Part shown: positions 10,001-25,000 of the stretch, one piece after another | How the letters are laid out: each line of letters begins with the position of its first letter | How positions within the stretch are numbered: position 1 is the stretch's first letter | Assembly: GCA_947568835.1 (NCBI GenBank) | Contig: OX387606.1 | Coordinates: 20,995,225 to 21,059,224 of the forward strand | Direction of reading: 5' to 3' | From: Protonemura montana | Taxonomy: Eukaryota; Arthropoda; Insecta; Plecoptera; Nemouridae | Length of the DNA: 64,000 nucleotides | Notes under the pieces: model-generated | Database searches by the model: none | What the model was told of the DNA's origin: nothing | What the model saw: the letters and a program-made list of their open reading frames with translations, nothing else | Made by a program: the position numbers and the translations under genes

Positions 10001-13000
10001 AAAAATAATTATGTATTCATGCGCGCAGCGAGGAAATGGCAATCATGCCAGAGGCTTACGCCACGCTTGACCGAACTATTTGTCGTATCGCCTGCCAGCT
10101 TTTTCAATATTCATCTCCCGAATCTATTTCCCGCCCGCGCCCGCCTGCCACGGCTAACCGGATTATACCGGCACCCAAAGTGCCAGAGCGGATCCGCCAC
10201 ACAGTTTCCTATCCGCGGCGCCAGCTTTTGTTCTGTTTTGTTTCCCAATAATATCAGAGCTTTTCACATTTGCAAAAAAAAAAAAAAAAAAACCCCAGGA
10301 GAGGAAAAAGAACGGTGTAATTTTTTGTGGTGTAGTTTGTGCCCAGCGATGCGCATTTGTGTGATTGGTATCATATCGAAGTGTCAGTTTGTGCGAGAGA
10401 ACTCCTATTTCTGTTCGTGACGTAACCCCTCTTCCCTGGCCCCTCACTCCGTCACTCCCCCGCAATCTCCCTGCCAGCTTGTTTTGGATGGCAGGGTGGC
10501 AGGGAAGGGGGGGAATATATGCGCCAGAGGGTAGAAATATGGGGCCACACAGAGATGGGAAAAACGCCAATCCATGGAAGCTGTTCTGACTCGACATTTT
10601 CTGCTATGCTGAAGGTCGGATTCTTTTACATCATTTTCTCGGCTTCCACGCAAGTAAGACAGACCTGACGAAGTGTTACAATGCGCCATACAGATCACAT
10701 TTCGACGTTTCTTGCCCGATGCCAGACAGATTCTCATATTGGCATCTTTCCTGTCGTCCGCGTCGAAGAATTTTCTCTATCTATAAATGTAATCTCATTC
10801 CTGAAAAATATGAACCCAACTTTCTATCAACATCTTCGCCGCGCTCTTTAATCCAACGAAACGCTTTGCGGAATTTCCGGTTTTTCTTCCTTCTGGCTTC
10901 ATTTCACATCACCTCCATATTAGGCCAAATTTTTCTCCTCTGACCGCATATTTCTTCAGCTTTGCAAACCTACTTCCGTGTGACCATTGCCCATTGACCC
11001 CGGGGATCGTACAAGAGTCACATCCCCTTTCTGGCCATAGTTCATCTGCCCTCTGACCAAATACATCAATAAAACTTATCCTTCCTGGCAGCACGAAGTT
11101 GATCAAATCGTCTTGAGCTTGTGTCTGCAAACGAAAGACGGTACACAACTGAAAAGCGCTATAGTTTCTTCCTATTGGACGCATCTTTGCAGAATTGTCG
11201 GCCATTCAAATCAAAATCGCTTTGCCCGTGAATCAAATGCTGTTTGCTCTGTGCCAGCTTAGAACAAGGAAGCCGTTTCAAGGCAATTCAAGCAGTTCAA
11301 AGACCATGGAATTAGTTGTTGGCGGCCAACCTGCGCAGGTGCTTGTTAGAAACTCGCTCGATGACGGAAAATGCGTTACACCCGGTTTGATCCGGTTCCA
11401 TCAGAAGGCTTTTCTACCTTATCAAACGGTCGGTGCATTGCACCTCCTTAAGACACTGAGCAAGACATTTTCTTTGGGGTGACCTGAGAGCGAGCAACTC
11501 TACCAGCTTACCACGCGAATGTTGCATTGGGGCAGAGATATAATCATCGCTTTCATTTACTTACTGGATCTTCTGGGCCCAGCAAATAAATCTGACTGGA
11601 AACATTCCGTAACCACAATATTGAGCTGTATTGGATGTTCCGAGACCTACTGCTACACCAAAAATGTTGACTGAGATTTACTGGACCTTATTCGTCCAGA
11701 AGAAATTACTGGAAACCTACAGGAGCCAGTAAAGACCGCAAGTTTCATTGCACAACCAGTATGACCAGTCACTACGAAGAACGCCCCAGTGCACTCCCGT
11801 CGCGTACCTGGGAAGCCATCGAGAACGCCGCAAGGTATACTTCTTCAATGTCAACGCAATTAACCGACGTCCTTCTTCTTCCCCCAGACCAAGGACAACG
11901 AGACGGCCTTGCATTGCGCTGCACACTTCGGTCACACGGAGGTCGTCAGCGACCTGTTGGAACACAAGTGCGACGCCTCCATCCGCAACGTGCGCGAGGA
12001 GACAGCGTTGGACCTGGCTGCCCAGTACGGTCGCCTGGAGACCGTAGAACTGCTGGTGCGCACGCGCCCAGAACTCATCAGGCCGTACGCGCGGGGAGAG
12101 TGTCCGCCACTGCTCTTCCCGCACACGCCACTGCACTTGGCTAGCCGGAATGGACACAAGTGAGTCGGCTGCCATCTTGTTTGCTTGTCTAAACTTTGGG
12201 TTTGAATGTTTGCCTCATTGGCGCACTGCATGTCGAGTTGGAAAAGCGCAGCGAGAAGATATGAAAGCCAGAGGCTAACATTGTATTACCTTTCTTTGGA
12301 CGCGATGCATCCTAAACAAATATACAAATCATGCGCAGACGTTTGGCTCGGATTGGATATGATCGCGACATGCGCTTGACAAATTAAGTCAGGTTAAATA
12401 TAATTCGCTTTCCATTTTCAACTGAAGACCTGATAAAGAACGTGATCCAAATTCACGTAGGATTTCATCCTGTAAACCCGGTCGCCTTTCCATACCTTGC
12501 TTCTTTGGCCACCTCTTAAATAGCGTTTCGTTGACCAGTCAGCAAAAATTCTATCTCCAGTCCCTGCGAAAGCTTCGGCCGCGTGGTCAAACGCAGGTCA
12601 CACGTGTGTTTGTCAATTGGGTGGACTTCTATCCAACGTAGCACGTGTGTACAGTGCTTGGCCGACACGTGATACGCCCTGTCGGTCTCTTAGGCTCGGA
12701 AAATCGCCATACGGGATGGCAGACCGACGAGCCTACTTTACACCCACTACCTGTCCCGAGTCATGGAGGTAGACCCGCTATTGTTTGACAAAACCTCTTA
12801 AGTAGTTGTGATTTCGTGAGAATATAATGTCAACTCTAACTATAACGTTTTGGCGTGGAATATTCCACTTGTCTCCAGTTAATTCTTAATATCTCATGTA
12901 CAAATGTTAAATACCTTTGACGCGAATGATCTTTTGAGTTAGTTTTACGCACCGGAATGATTTATGGTATGCTGAAAAAGGACAAACATTAAACTTGCTC

Positions 13001-16000
13001 ATGTCCAACGCGTCGCAAATATAATTTCGTTTCACCCGTATCTGCACGCGGAGTTTAATAAAGTAATGCGATTTTCATTATCCATATTTACTCACTAAGT
13101 AATTGGCTTTATTTAATTTCCCATGGCAGGGATATTCACGTCCACCTATATGTACCTACCTACCTGGGATAGTGCACTCCACTCTAATGCACATATAGTC
13201 GTACATGGAATGTAATTTCCAACATCTCCGCACGGCGCTGCGTAAACCGGGCGTGGGCAACGTTTCGCTTATACAAGTGCATTCGGGCATAATGCACATG
13301 CATGCATGGTCACATGCACTATCATTCCTCCGCCCCAAACCCCACCCACCCCCTTTACATTTTCCCCCACTGGCCATATGTGCTCTGCCCGGCCGCTAAT
13401 GTCCAATACCAGCACCGTGGACGGATGTTTGTGCTATAGTACCTATATAGATGGCGAGCGATATTATTTCGAGATAGAAGACAATATTATAGTGGCCATA
13501 CTGAATCACGTTTCGGTCAAATGATTTGGGAGAAATATCAAATGCACGTTGCTATAGAAAGTCGGAGTGGTCTGCGTGTGGTACTTGTGCAAAATGACTT
13601 GGTGCCCAGTTCCGTGGAATTTGATGACAATACGATACCAAGTGTTGGTTAAATAGGATCTTGGCTTACGGGTTTCTCACAATAAAAACAACGTTCAACA
13701 CCAATAGATGTCCTAATCTGCATCATATTTTTTACAAGCTAAATTTTTAGACAGAAATTGATGGCACCCATGACGGTTTTTGTTATTTTCTGTTTGTGAT
13801 ATGACGATAAATAAAAGGATTCCTAAAGATTTGTCCACGCGAGTCTCTCAGGAAATATTAATTTTCTAATAAGGTAAAGCAACTAACACTGAAAGCAAAC
13901 AGAGGTGTGAGTTCCATGAGTATGCGAGTTCTGCCACAAACATAAACATGGCAGAGCAATGATGTGACATGCAACGTATAGCCACACCACAACGACATTG
14001 CATTTAATATCCTGGACAGAGATATTTCTACAAAGGATATTACTCGTGTGTACATACACACAAAACATGTATATTGGACAGTAATATTGCAAATTTAGTC
14101 GTAGTTAAATTCACCGGCGTGGAAAGTGCATTTTTGCAAATATATCTCGGCGATCATGGGTGGCTGCGATTTCGATAAACACACACACACACATGCACAA
14201 CATCGGCGGCAGATATCGTATCGCGTCCGCTGTGTTACCGTGCGAATAGAATCGCGGCCCGAGGCGCGCGATCTAGCGGACGATGCGTGCTCGTGAGAAT
14301 AGTGCGTATCGTGCGTGAGAGAGGAATGATTGCAACCAGACAGCGGTCCCCATACCAGGCGCCGAAATGATTTCACAACATTTTTCTGCGGCTTGCATAA
14401 CAAACTAGATGAGAGAGATTTCATCGGTGGTGTAAGTTTTTTGTTAAGAAAAGCATGTATTTCTTTTGGGCAAAAAGTGCCAGAAATTCAAAATTTTGCG
14501 TTTTGTTCAAACACGAAATTGACAAAAAATGCCCAAAACAATCGTAGAGTTGCCACTAAGTTTCTCCGCAAAATCACCTCCAGTGTCTTACTGTTTTGCC
14601 CCAATGTCCTAGTTGACCCATGCCTGTCTATCGCCTCCCCAGGTCCGTGGTGGCCGTCCTCCTGGCGGCAGGCCTCGACGTGAACGTGCGGACGTCGGGG
14701 GGGACGGCGTTGCACGAGGCGGCGTTGTGTGGGAAGGTGGAGGTCGTGCGGACGTTGCTGGATGAAGGCGTGGACCTCGGCATCCGAGACTCGCACCACA
14801 ACACCGTCATGGACCTGCTGGGACAGTTCCCCGCCCACGTTACCCACGACATCACCGCCATCATCAAACGTGAGTGCAATGAGTCGGGTCAAGAGAGAGA
14901 ATGTCACAGGGATGGACAGGAACGATATGACCTTGGTGTCCTCTACTAGGAGTTTCCATAGACATTTCATCATATTGAAAACTTAGTATAGGCATTCTTT
15001 CTGTTGCTCTCCATGTTCTCGACCGTAAACTAAATCCTCCAAGGAGCTTTCCAGCGAAGGTGACCAACTTATGAGAATAAAGGAACATGTATTGCTTCCA
15101 CAGATACACCATTCTTATAAGGGAGTGGCTAAGCGAGAGAAATCGCTGCTGTTAGTTTAGAAATCAGCCGTGGGTTGCGTTAGCATCGCGATCGTATGAG
15201 AGGGAGAGAGTTAGTGATGGGAGGGTGGGGTAGGGTGGGGGGAAGAAGATTATGACAGAGAAAACTGTTTTTTTAAATGAAAACAAATTGTAGGCCACGC
15301 TTTTCATCGGTAAAGGTCCAAACTATTTTAGCTTGCAGTCTAACCTCCCGGGGTTCCCCTACCCCAAGGTCTCCCGTAGCAACTTCCACCCAAGGTGCAT
15401 GGCATGCCTGTGGACGCGATTAGATGCGTACTTGATTTTATAATTTCCCGTTTATTATGCCACCTACCGTACCTCAGCATGTATGCACTATTGCTGAAAG
15501 TCATCCTCTCGGCAGGTCACCGCGGCGTGCCGAGCCACCAAGACGGCGACGACGGCGTCCACAACGCGTTGCCCCCGATCCCCGTGCCCGACCCCTCGCT
15601 GGGGAGTCCATACGAAAACGTGCGTCTGACTCAGCGAGGCGGTGGCGGCGGAGGTGGGCGACATCCCACAGGCATTGACTCGTCGTCTCCGGGCACTTCG
15701 CCTACCCATTGGGACTTCTACCACCACCACCACGCCAAAACGAGAGGGCACCACGGCGAGGACCGGAGGATATCTGGCACCTCGGCGCTATCCATGTGAG
15801 TCCTAGCAACCTTGCGGCTGGTTTTTGTATCTCACCGTGCGACAGAACTTGGTCAGTGTGCGCGATGGAACAAATGTGCGCCAGTTACTTTTACCGAGGA
15901 ACTTGGAGCAAAGAGCGTGATTGGGAGACCGGAGGAAAGTTAGCAGGACAAAACATGTTTCTTTCATTCTAATGCTTTTTGTGATGCAAATACATTCTGA

Positions 16001-19000
16001 AAATCACTTGTTTCTTGTTTTTGAGCACTTTTTAGATTGCCTTTGATGTCTGCACTGCGGAATCCTTCCAAGCTTTCTTACCTTACAATAGATGGTCAAA
16101 CTCTGCAACTTCTTTGTGTTTGTTTCTCATTGAGTCATTGCATCAGCTGGGAACACATTGAGTAATATCCCTCACTAGCGATAGGTGCGGTCATGTAGAG
16201 AATCACGACCAGGGTTGTATCTTTACTAGTATTTTGTTTTTTCACCCCCTTTTTCTATTCCTTTGCTCTATCCTTCTCTTTCAGTGTACGTTTGAAATTC
16301 AGCACAAAAACATGTCTGCTGTTTTATGTTAGTTTGTCTCAGATCAGGCCACTTTGGAGCAGTTGACGTTTACCTGCACCAGTCTAGCAGGTGGTGTGGG
16401 TTGGAGCAAGAACAAATGCAAAATGTTGAATGTGATTCATCTCATCTGTTCTAAAACAATTCTGACAGCCAAAGAAAGTTAGTTTGTAAAAATATCCCAA
16501 ATAATTTATGAAGTTCATGTCCGGTTTGCCCAGCAGTGCCTGTCAAACGCCCCTTGCGTCATCTGTCCCCAGTACGTCTGACAGCAGCGTCTACCAAACG
16601 CCTCCCTACCCCAAGTTCATGCTGGACTCGAGCTTCCGGTCAGAGGAGCTGCCGATGTACGCGCGGGACGCCGACCAGATGAGCGTGTCGTCGACGGCGT
16701 CAAGCACGGGTCCGTCGCGTGACCGCCGTGGGCTCGAACCCAGCCCCGGTAGCACGTCCAGTACGGGCGTGTCCCCGCGGGACAGGCGCTTCACGGGTCC
16801 CGATATGAGCCCGGGGGTGTACATGACCATGGGTCCTGGGTTTGGGCACCAGTCGCACCGCAGTCACAGCCCCGTCTCTAACAGCAAAGTATCGGTAAGT
16901 CAGCTGGCATGTAGTACTTTTAACAACGGTCCTGTTGCATTGGTATAATTGCGTCGGTAAATGAGTTGGTCTGAAACCCGGTCTGATTATAATATAACTG
17001 TCTAGCACGCCAAACCGCTTGGTGGTCACCCATCCAATAACCGACCCAGCGTAGTGTTGCTTAACTTAGGTGATCTGGCGAGGACCGGTGTTTTTAACTC
17101 GCCAAACCGTTCGGTGGTCACCCATCCAATACCTGATCCAGCGCAGTGTTGCTGAACTTAGATGATCTGGCGAGGACCGGTGTTTTAAACCCGCCAAACC
17201 GTTCGGTAGTCACCCATCCAATACCTGATCCAGCGCAGTGTTGCTTAACTTAGATGATCTGGCGAGGACCGGTGTTTTAAACTCGCCAAACCGCTTGGTG
17301 GTCACCCATCCAATACCTGATCCAGCGCAGTGTTGCTTAACCTAGATAATCTAGCGAGGACCGGTGTTTTAAACTCGCCAAACCGTTCGGTGGTCACCCA
17401 TCCAATACCTGATCCAGCGCAGTGTTGCTTAACTTAGATGATCTGGCGAGGACCGGTGTTTTAAACTCGCCAAACCGTTCGGTAGTCACCCATCCAATAC
17501 CTGATCCAGCGTAGTGTTGCTTAACTCTCGGAAACTCCCGAAAATTGTTATATGTCAGTTCAATCAAAAACCCAATTCTGACCGCGTGTGGATATGATAG
17601 GTTAATCGTAGGCCAGTTGCTGACCTTTTCTCCTCTGCATTCCTAAGGGACCTAACTCTCTAGAACCGAGCAACCTTTCTTTTAGCCCCCCATCCCCTCT
17701 CTCCGTCAATTTTCTCAGCTGGCATTTGTGACAGGAAATATTCACGAAATTTCGCCGTTATGTGCCAATTTTTGGCGGCGCCATTTCCTATTGGGGTAAC
17801 CGCGCGGCTTCTTGAAGAAGGTTCCGTCTTTTAAGAGCACTTAAAACGATTGTTCCATTCCTTATATTCGCGCGCTCTGGAAACTTCTTTGCGTCGGGTA
17901 TAGTAGGGTATAGTCAACAAGTATCGCCTACATCTTCACTGATTACGTTGTCAAATAATGTAGAGTGGAGTGGGGTGTTTAAGAATGTCATGTCAAAGGT
18001 CATTACGACTCTACAAATCCGATAACGCCAACTCCCGCCGTTGATCCCAATCAATTGAACATTATGTCTGGGCAAGTGCATGATTTACTGTCTGACCTGA
18101 TTCAAATTGAAGTGTGCATCGCCGCTCTCGTCAGCTCGCAGGGGTCAATTCCTTCAATTCTGAGTGACATCTATCTCAGAAAATCGCTGCACTCGAAGTC
18201 GTAGACTGGGCCACTTACTATCTCTTCGCCATTCATCGCTGCTGTAAAGAAAATATCGAAGTACCCATGCTAAACATCCGGTTCGATCAAAGCTAACAGT
18301 CAAGAGTTCGGTAAAGTGAATATCTCATTGGGATGAGGATCTCTCTGATTTTTCTAGCAGGTGTTTATGTTATTAACGATGTCACTTCACTACATTATTT
18401 TACACTTTCGCATCTTCACACCGGAAACTCTGGATATCGGAGATTAAATCTTCTAACTCCGTAAGATCTACTGGTTCACAAGTCACAGTTGCCTTCCTGA
18501 GGATATTTGCCAGCAGTCTTGTTTTGGGACCGACATGCCACGACAGACAGTATTTACCCAGTAAGATAAGTCTGCAGACCTAGAATAGTTGGGATCACAG
18601 AGTGCGCCATCATAAGTAACACGTCCCCCGTCTTGTTCCTCCGCAGCCGACGCCACCCAAAAAGCCGCCGCGACGCAACCTGTCCGTCTCGCCAACTCAC
18701 CCCACACACCTTATGACCATGTCGGCCGACGGCTCGGGCAACGCCTACGAGTATCTCTTCCTCGCTCGCAGCGGTGTCCGCTCGCACAGCGACCTCGAAG
18801 ACCTGCAAGGCGTCGGCACGCAGACACTGGGCGGGCGTCGCGATGCTCACTTGCGTCGCGGTCGCAGCCAAGACCAGTACGTAGACATGAAGGGTCGACA
18901 CGGCGTAATGAAGGCCGTCGAGGCGGGCGAGTCGTTCCAACAATACCTGCAGAGCCGCGACAGCGACGACCGGACGATCACCAAGAAGCACGTGCTCGAC

Positions 19001-22000
19001 CAACCGATCGCCATCACCGCCAACTACGGCAACTGCACGATCCGCACGACAAACCCTCGGAGGAAGCTGCGGCGAAACAACGTGGACCGCTCGTACGAGA
19101 ACTACGAGCCGACACACCAGATAGAGATGTCCGAAGAGGTGCTGCGGTCGGTGGCCATCGAGCCCATCTTCGTGTCCAACGCCTACATCACGCTCAAGTC
19201 GTCGCAGGAGTCGCTGCTGGACGGGGGAGGCGACGGCCGCGCCAAGGACAAGCGGCTGAGGAAGGTGATGATGACGCCGACGAGTCCGACGCACTACAAG
19301 CAGCCGCCGACGCCCGATCATCCTCCGCCGTCGGCGTCGCATGCAGAGAAGAAGATACACGAGTGTATTCGCCCGCTGAGTCAGGTAACTATACCGCGTG
19401 CCTTTTCTTGTCGTGTTCCACCGACTCCCTTCTTTGCATTGTTAGCCGGGGATTTGCCACACTGACAGTGCCGAGCGATGGTACTAAAGGTAGAACGAGC
19501 AACTGACAGCTGTCAAAGCACGGGTCAGGCAAACCTGAGCTGGTTATGTAAACGGCGTTTTATGCATGCAGTACGCTGTTTTTCCTTGTTACCCAGTCTT
19601 CTACGTCATTTTTCCAATGATTTTCCAAAAAGTGTTCCATGTTGCTGCTGTTGTGTGGTTCAAGCCCTCCTTTGACCCAATACAGCACTGGGTCGAGGAT
19701 TGCGGAAAGGCAGGCTCTCAAAAGCCTGACATGATTTCGACGGGAACTCGCGGAGTTTTGTTCTTTTTTCTGTGTCGCGTTCAAGTGGCAATCGCTTCTC
19801 TTCCTTTCGACCGGAGTTCGAACGCTCACGGTTTTCTTTTCGCCAAAGCAGCGCCGAAAAGCCTGCCCCTAGTTTTCCATGCACCACCTCGACCCGCGAA
19901 CCTCTTTGCAGCACAAGAAGTCGCGAGTTGATTTTCTAGAAGACTCGACGTGAGTCGACGAAAAGCCAGACATTGTCAAAGAAACAGCGCCGCTTCTTTG
20001 GAGTCCCGCGCTAGACGAGTTCCCATGAATCATACTTCATAACACCAAATCAACGTCAATTATAATTATTCACCTGCACCCGACTCGCAATGCTCGTCTA
20101 GCTGACTGCATCCACTCACTAACTAATCCGCCGTGTTGCCGTTTAGCCGTTTGAACGTCTGTTTGCTTAGCGTCTCCGAAGACGTCGAAACGAAGACGTG
20201 CGGTTGGCGCCGCGACGCCTCGCACGACGTTCATTTCGGTTTCGTGCTTCGACGAGTGAACGTACACATTTATTAATTGGCGTCATCGCTACGAATTCAC
20301 GGATCTGTGAGATATTCGCTCTTATTAAACGCTAGGCCCGAAGTCGCAGTCTTTAAACAGTCTTCAAACACTTCTAATTGGCCCGCGCCGCCACACGAGG
20401 CTCATTACGACGCTGCTTAATGCTCGTTTGGATTTTCGAAAACACTCGGCACCGAGGGGTCGGGTGGTGGCCGGGGGGGGGGGGGGGGATAACATTGTCG
20501 AGGAAGTCATCTGTTAATTTCTTGCAATTGTTTCGCGCGCTACAAATGCGCTAAATGATTGTGAGAATTGTCGCTCGCTATTCCACGAGTCGGCCCCCGC
20601 TGGGATTGTTCCCACATTGAGCTGGGCACGGAGCTTTTTCTTTGGTTTTGTCGCGATTCAAGTTATTCGTTTCCTTTTTGCTGGCTGTGATGAGTTTCCC
20701 AAGTCTATGTCAGACGTGCAGGGGAAAGACGATTTCTTTTGAGAAATTTGGAAGTTGACCATTTGTCTGGAATCAATTATAGTTATCTCGGTTCTTGGCT
20801 CCTTTTACACTTATTTTTTAAATTTCCCTTATTACTAAAATCCCGCGGTCACCCAATGTTTTGCGCTGGCGCATCTAGAGCACATTAAGCTGATTGTCAA
20901 GTCATTTTTTAGAATTACGCGCGACTCTTCTTTTCTATAAGCTTGAGAACTAAACGATAATTCTTATCGTTTTCATTCACACTACTTCCCTGTGTCAGAG
21001 AGTCCTGGATCGCCGATAAATCTGGGGATCAAGGACTCTCAGTTTCTCCATTTTCCCAGGATGATAGGACTCAGGTCACTTGACGTCCTGCTCCAAGGAC
21101 ACGCGTACTAACTTGTGATTGGTCAGCAAAATCCACCCATCAGTTTTCAAAATTATTCCTGTGCTCCAAGCATATGAATCTACTTTCCAAGTCTCCTCGA
21201 TGCCAATATTTGTAATTCAAATGCAAACCACTTTTAGTGTACGTTTCCCCACGAAAACTTAAAATTATCAAATAAGATTGAGTGCAATGCAAGTAGCAAT
21301 AAAATTTGATTTTTACCGTCTGGAAATAACTGGAAATATTTCAATAGCGCCGCTACAAAGTTCCTACAGAATTACCCGAGACTTTGCTTGCCGGGAAATG
21401 CCGGCGACATTTAAAGGTCAACCCTTATGTAGGTCATCACGGCCGCATCTTCTTGAAGCAAGACCCCTTTTTTGTCAGTCGTTGTTCGCTTCTCATCGGG
21501 CCAGCACTGAATCCTGGGGCACTGACAGCTGGGAGTACCCTAAACATAGGCGGGGCACTTCGTGTTTGCACACTTTACCAAAGACGAGCCAAGAGACCAC
21601 TACTTTGGTCTCGGCGCTCGCTTCAAAACAGTCGGCAAATCTCGGCAGCATCAGCATATATAACTGCCATTCAGAGTTATTACCAAAGTGTTGAAAGACC
21701 TTTTTTTTAACTGACGGCCTCCATATAAAGTTAAAATCGGTCTCGCTACAGTGGAACTGTAACAAATTAGCATAATATGCCAATATTTTAACCGTTCACC
21801 TCAAATAGTCAAGAGTAAAGTACTGAACCCGAAAGGCTTTCCATATGGCCGCCGTTGAAAGCTGAAATAGCGTCGCTTACCCCATAATACCTCGAACTCA
21901 CTCCCGACTCTGCCTTTTGAGATGCGTCTGCCGCGTTCCCTGTCCTGTTCGGCGCTGCTGAGCTCGCTCACCTGCGTTTCCTGGTCCCAGGAATACAAGC

Positions 22001-25000
22001 GTCGCTCGCGAGACATCGAGACAGAGACCGACGAGGACCTGCTCATCTTCCCCTGCCTGGAGGACGCCTCTTCTGGCAGCTTTTCCAGCAGCGTATCGCT
22101 CAGCGACAAGAGCGCCTCTACAGACCACAACGTCGAAGAGTACGTCGCCGACGCGCCCTTCGCCGGTAAGAACAAGAGTAGCGTCACCTGCCATGGATGA
22201 ACGGCATGGAGGCGTTGGCATGCCTTTGTTCGTGTGTTGCCTTTGCTCGCTGGCTTTTCGATAACGCTGGCATACTTTGTTCGTGCCATTTATTGGAGAT
22301 GTAACTCATCTCGAGTCTTCTTCGAGACCCCGTAGGGAACTTTGACTGAATGTCTAGTGTGCCTGGCAGATTTCTTGCTCTGAGATTTAAAAGTAGTAGC
22401 ATTTCGAGCTCCAGAAGTAGTCAGATTGTATCAGATTGTAGGAAAGAGTAATATTTCGGTGAGCTTTTTCTACCAGCTAGTAAAAACAAAACTAAACCAT
22501 TTCCACGGTCCTCCCTAGCCGAGCTGTCGGAGCCGAAAATATTACAAAGGCAGAGTGGAAGACTTATGTGAACAATGCCAAGGATTTTTGAGGATAAATA
22601 TGGAAATACCAAAATAATGAATTAGATAACCTAAACATGAAATACCTAGATAGATGTAATTGTGATTATTTTACATTGTCGCTGTGTTAGCATAGAGTAG
22701 ATAGTTACGTTATTTACAGCATTTTTTCCTAGATTTATTTTCTGCGGGATTTCAGCTTGAGGAGCATTTTTAGCATTTTGCCACTTTTTTTTCAAATGCA
22801 TGCCATTTCGAGTTTCTTCTTTACTGCTCGTTATTATGATTTTGTATGCATTTCGTTTGTTGTAAACCCACCTATATACCTACCGAATGTACCTACCTAC
22901 ATACCTACACAAGCAAGTAGACTAATGTGCCATAAGTGTTTAGTACGCAGCATTACTATAATCGATACTTGTTTTTTTACTACTGAATTTACTCGAGTAT
23001 TACAACCTATATTCAGGTACTTCCTTCGCAGGATCATGATTACCAACTATCGTTTTGTGTTGAGATTATTTGCATGCTCGTTCTGTTGGTACTCCTGCCC
23101 GTACTTGCAATTCTATGTACCTATGTATTGTTTGAATCATTGCTTCAGAATAAACTTGCCTTGATTCACAGTTACTTATCGTTTATTTTGCTGCTTTGTG
23201 TTTTGTTAGTTTGATAAGAAACAATTTTCCCGAAGTCGCTCGCGTGTCTTTCAAATCCAAGACCACGTCGAGTTACTCTTTGAAAATTCCATCCTCACCT
23301 TTTGTCAGAAAACTCGCCACTCACTTTGCTGATGAAATCCTTCTTGGATGCTAATTATATATTAACTGTTCGCAAGTTTGCTAACTTGGCGACCTAAGAG
23401 TGCACGGAATCGCCAACTTTGCCCCCCCTTCGAAGACCCCACACCGCCTATCTCTGCAATCAAAGCTTCCGTGCTGCCGTGCTGCCGTGTTTTTCATAAT
23501 TTATCACAGTTAGCCCGATGCCAAAGTCAACGGCTGTGTGTATATATACCAAGGAATCTTTTGTGGATTTTAATTAAGCCATGGCGCTAGTTGCTCTCGT
23601 CTTGGATGTAACTTTTCAGCAAGCCATCTAATAAAATTACCCAATTAATTAAAATGTGCCCGGGCAACGTTAGGTGCGCACTGGAGGGTGATCCTCCCCG
23701 AGACCCGACCGACGAACGACCAAATAGTACCGGCGGTCTCATTCCCTGGCTCGAGAGCATGGAGTTACCCGTCAGCCCCGTGACGCACTCTGTCTTTGGA
23801 ATATACACTTTCAGGCAGAATCCGTCACGTTTTAGCTGGAGAGTTCAACGGTGCACGGCATTACCTACCTGCTAAACAGCATGCAGTTATGACGGATATT
23901 ACCCGACCGCTAAATTATCTTCATGAAAATTATATGTTTACAGGTAGGTAACCCTATATGGCATTCCACGTGACTTGGTAGATATGGGCTCTAATCAGAC
24001 GTAGAAGTACTTGTCATTGCCCCTGTCCAAACCTGCAATCCGTCGCTCACAATTCCCTGATAACAGATAAAAAAAGGATTGCTTAAAATCAGGACTTCTG
24101 ATAATTTTAGTTTCAACACCGGGCATGCCGCAGGTGAATCAGACCGAGCCAAGGTAGGTCCAGTCCGGCCAGGAGCATGTCGTTCACCTGCAACCGAGAT
24201 AGGTCGGCGATGACGCAGAGAAGTAGTCTCAGACCAGTTTCTAGATTCACGGAAGCGCGGTGACGTAGCTGTCAATGATGACGTCTCACCATGCAGCGAC
24301 ACTTTCGTTTCGTTCGCATCGTGTAGCGAGGTGCGGGAGATTCGGCGACACGCGATCGCACGCATTCCGCGTTGCGCGTGAATCACGTGGCATTCGTGAG
24401 AACTAGATGACAACAGTAGCGTTCATCTTCCTGCGATCTGTCCAATACTTTCCAAACTCCGCAGCGAAATATTTGAATGCTGCCGTCGCAATACGTTACC
24501 AAAACCTCCTGGTCGAGGAATCGTGCAAAGTTTGAGACGTGTATGTTGTGAATGGGTAATGATCACAGCAGCAATCATGACATTATGCTATCAACATCAG
24601 TGACATGCAAATCGGGGCTGGCCAATTGCTCGATAGCAATATGTAATTGATCTAATTGTGTCATTACACCAAATGGCAAGCGCCTTTTTTTTTCAATCGC
24701 ATATTCGGCGAAACACATTTCCATCTCGAATTGGTATCTGGATCTATTGCCAGTGGTCCGACTGTAATCACACTTAGATCGCGGCCCGAGTGCCCTTGGG
24801 CTTGCACAATAGCGTTCAATCATCGCACATGGATTACATCACCGCATCGCACGGAGTCGGCTGCCCGTGCATCCAGCGAGCGTATCATGTGTTTCATATC
24901 CCGTCTCAGAGTGTGATTGCACTTGGCTGGTCTCGCATGTGCTCAGGAGGTGCGTTGTCTCACATGCGTTTGTACATTATATACGTCCCTGCGAGGACAG

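Larger units (their letters stand above)
7304..11887 (+). other. ANKS1 intron 2
   Basis: 4,584 bp. It holds a tRNA-cored element at 7605-7905 and a 19-A run at 10274-10292. Open frames at 8744-9060, 10019-10597 and 11195-11482 show no family signature and no repeat of protein-like composition, so I do not call them. Confidence 0.8.

Noticed and set aside
17005-17527. True 5S rRNA gene cluster
   Set aside because: Units are 92 bp and lack both ends of a 120-nt 5S gene, so they cannot encode full 5S rRNA.
18130-18170. Short resemblance to the 16S/18S motif GTCAATTCCTT
   Set aside because: Only about a dozen bases match and flanking rRNA sequence is absent, so chance is sufficient.
18554-19360. 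268-codon minus-strand open frame
   Set aside because: It is the antisense shadow of ANKS1 exon 7, whose high third-position GC removes stops. Its Arg/Val/Leu-rich text has no domain.
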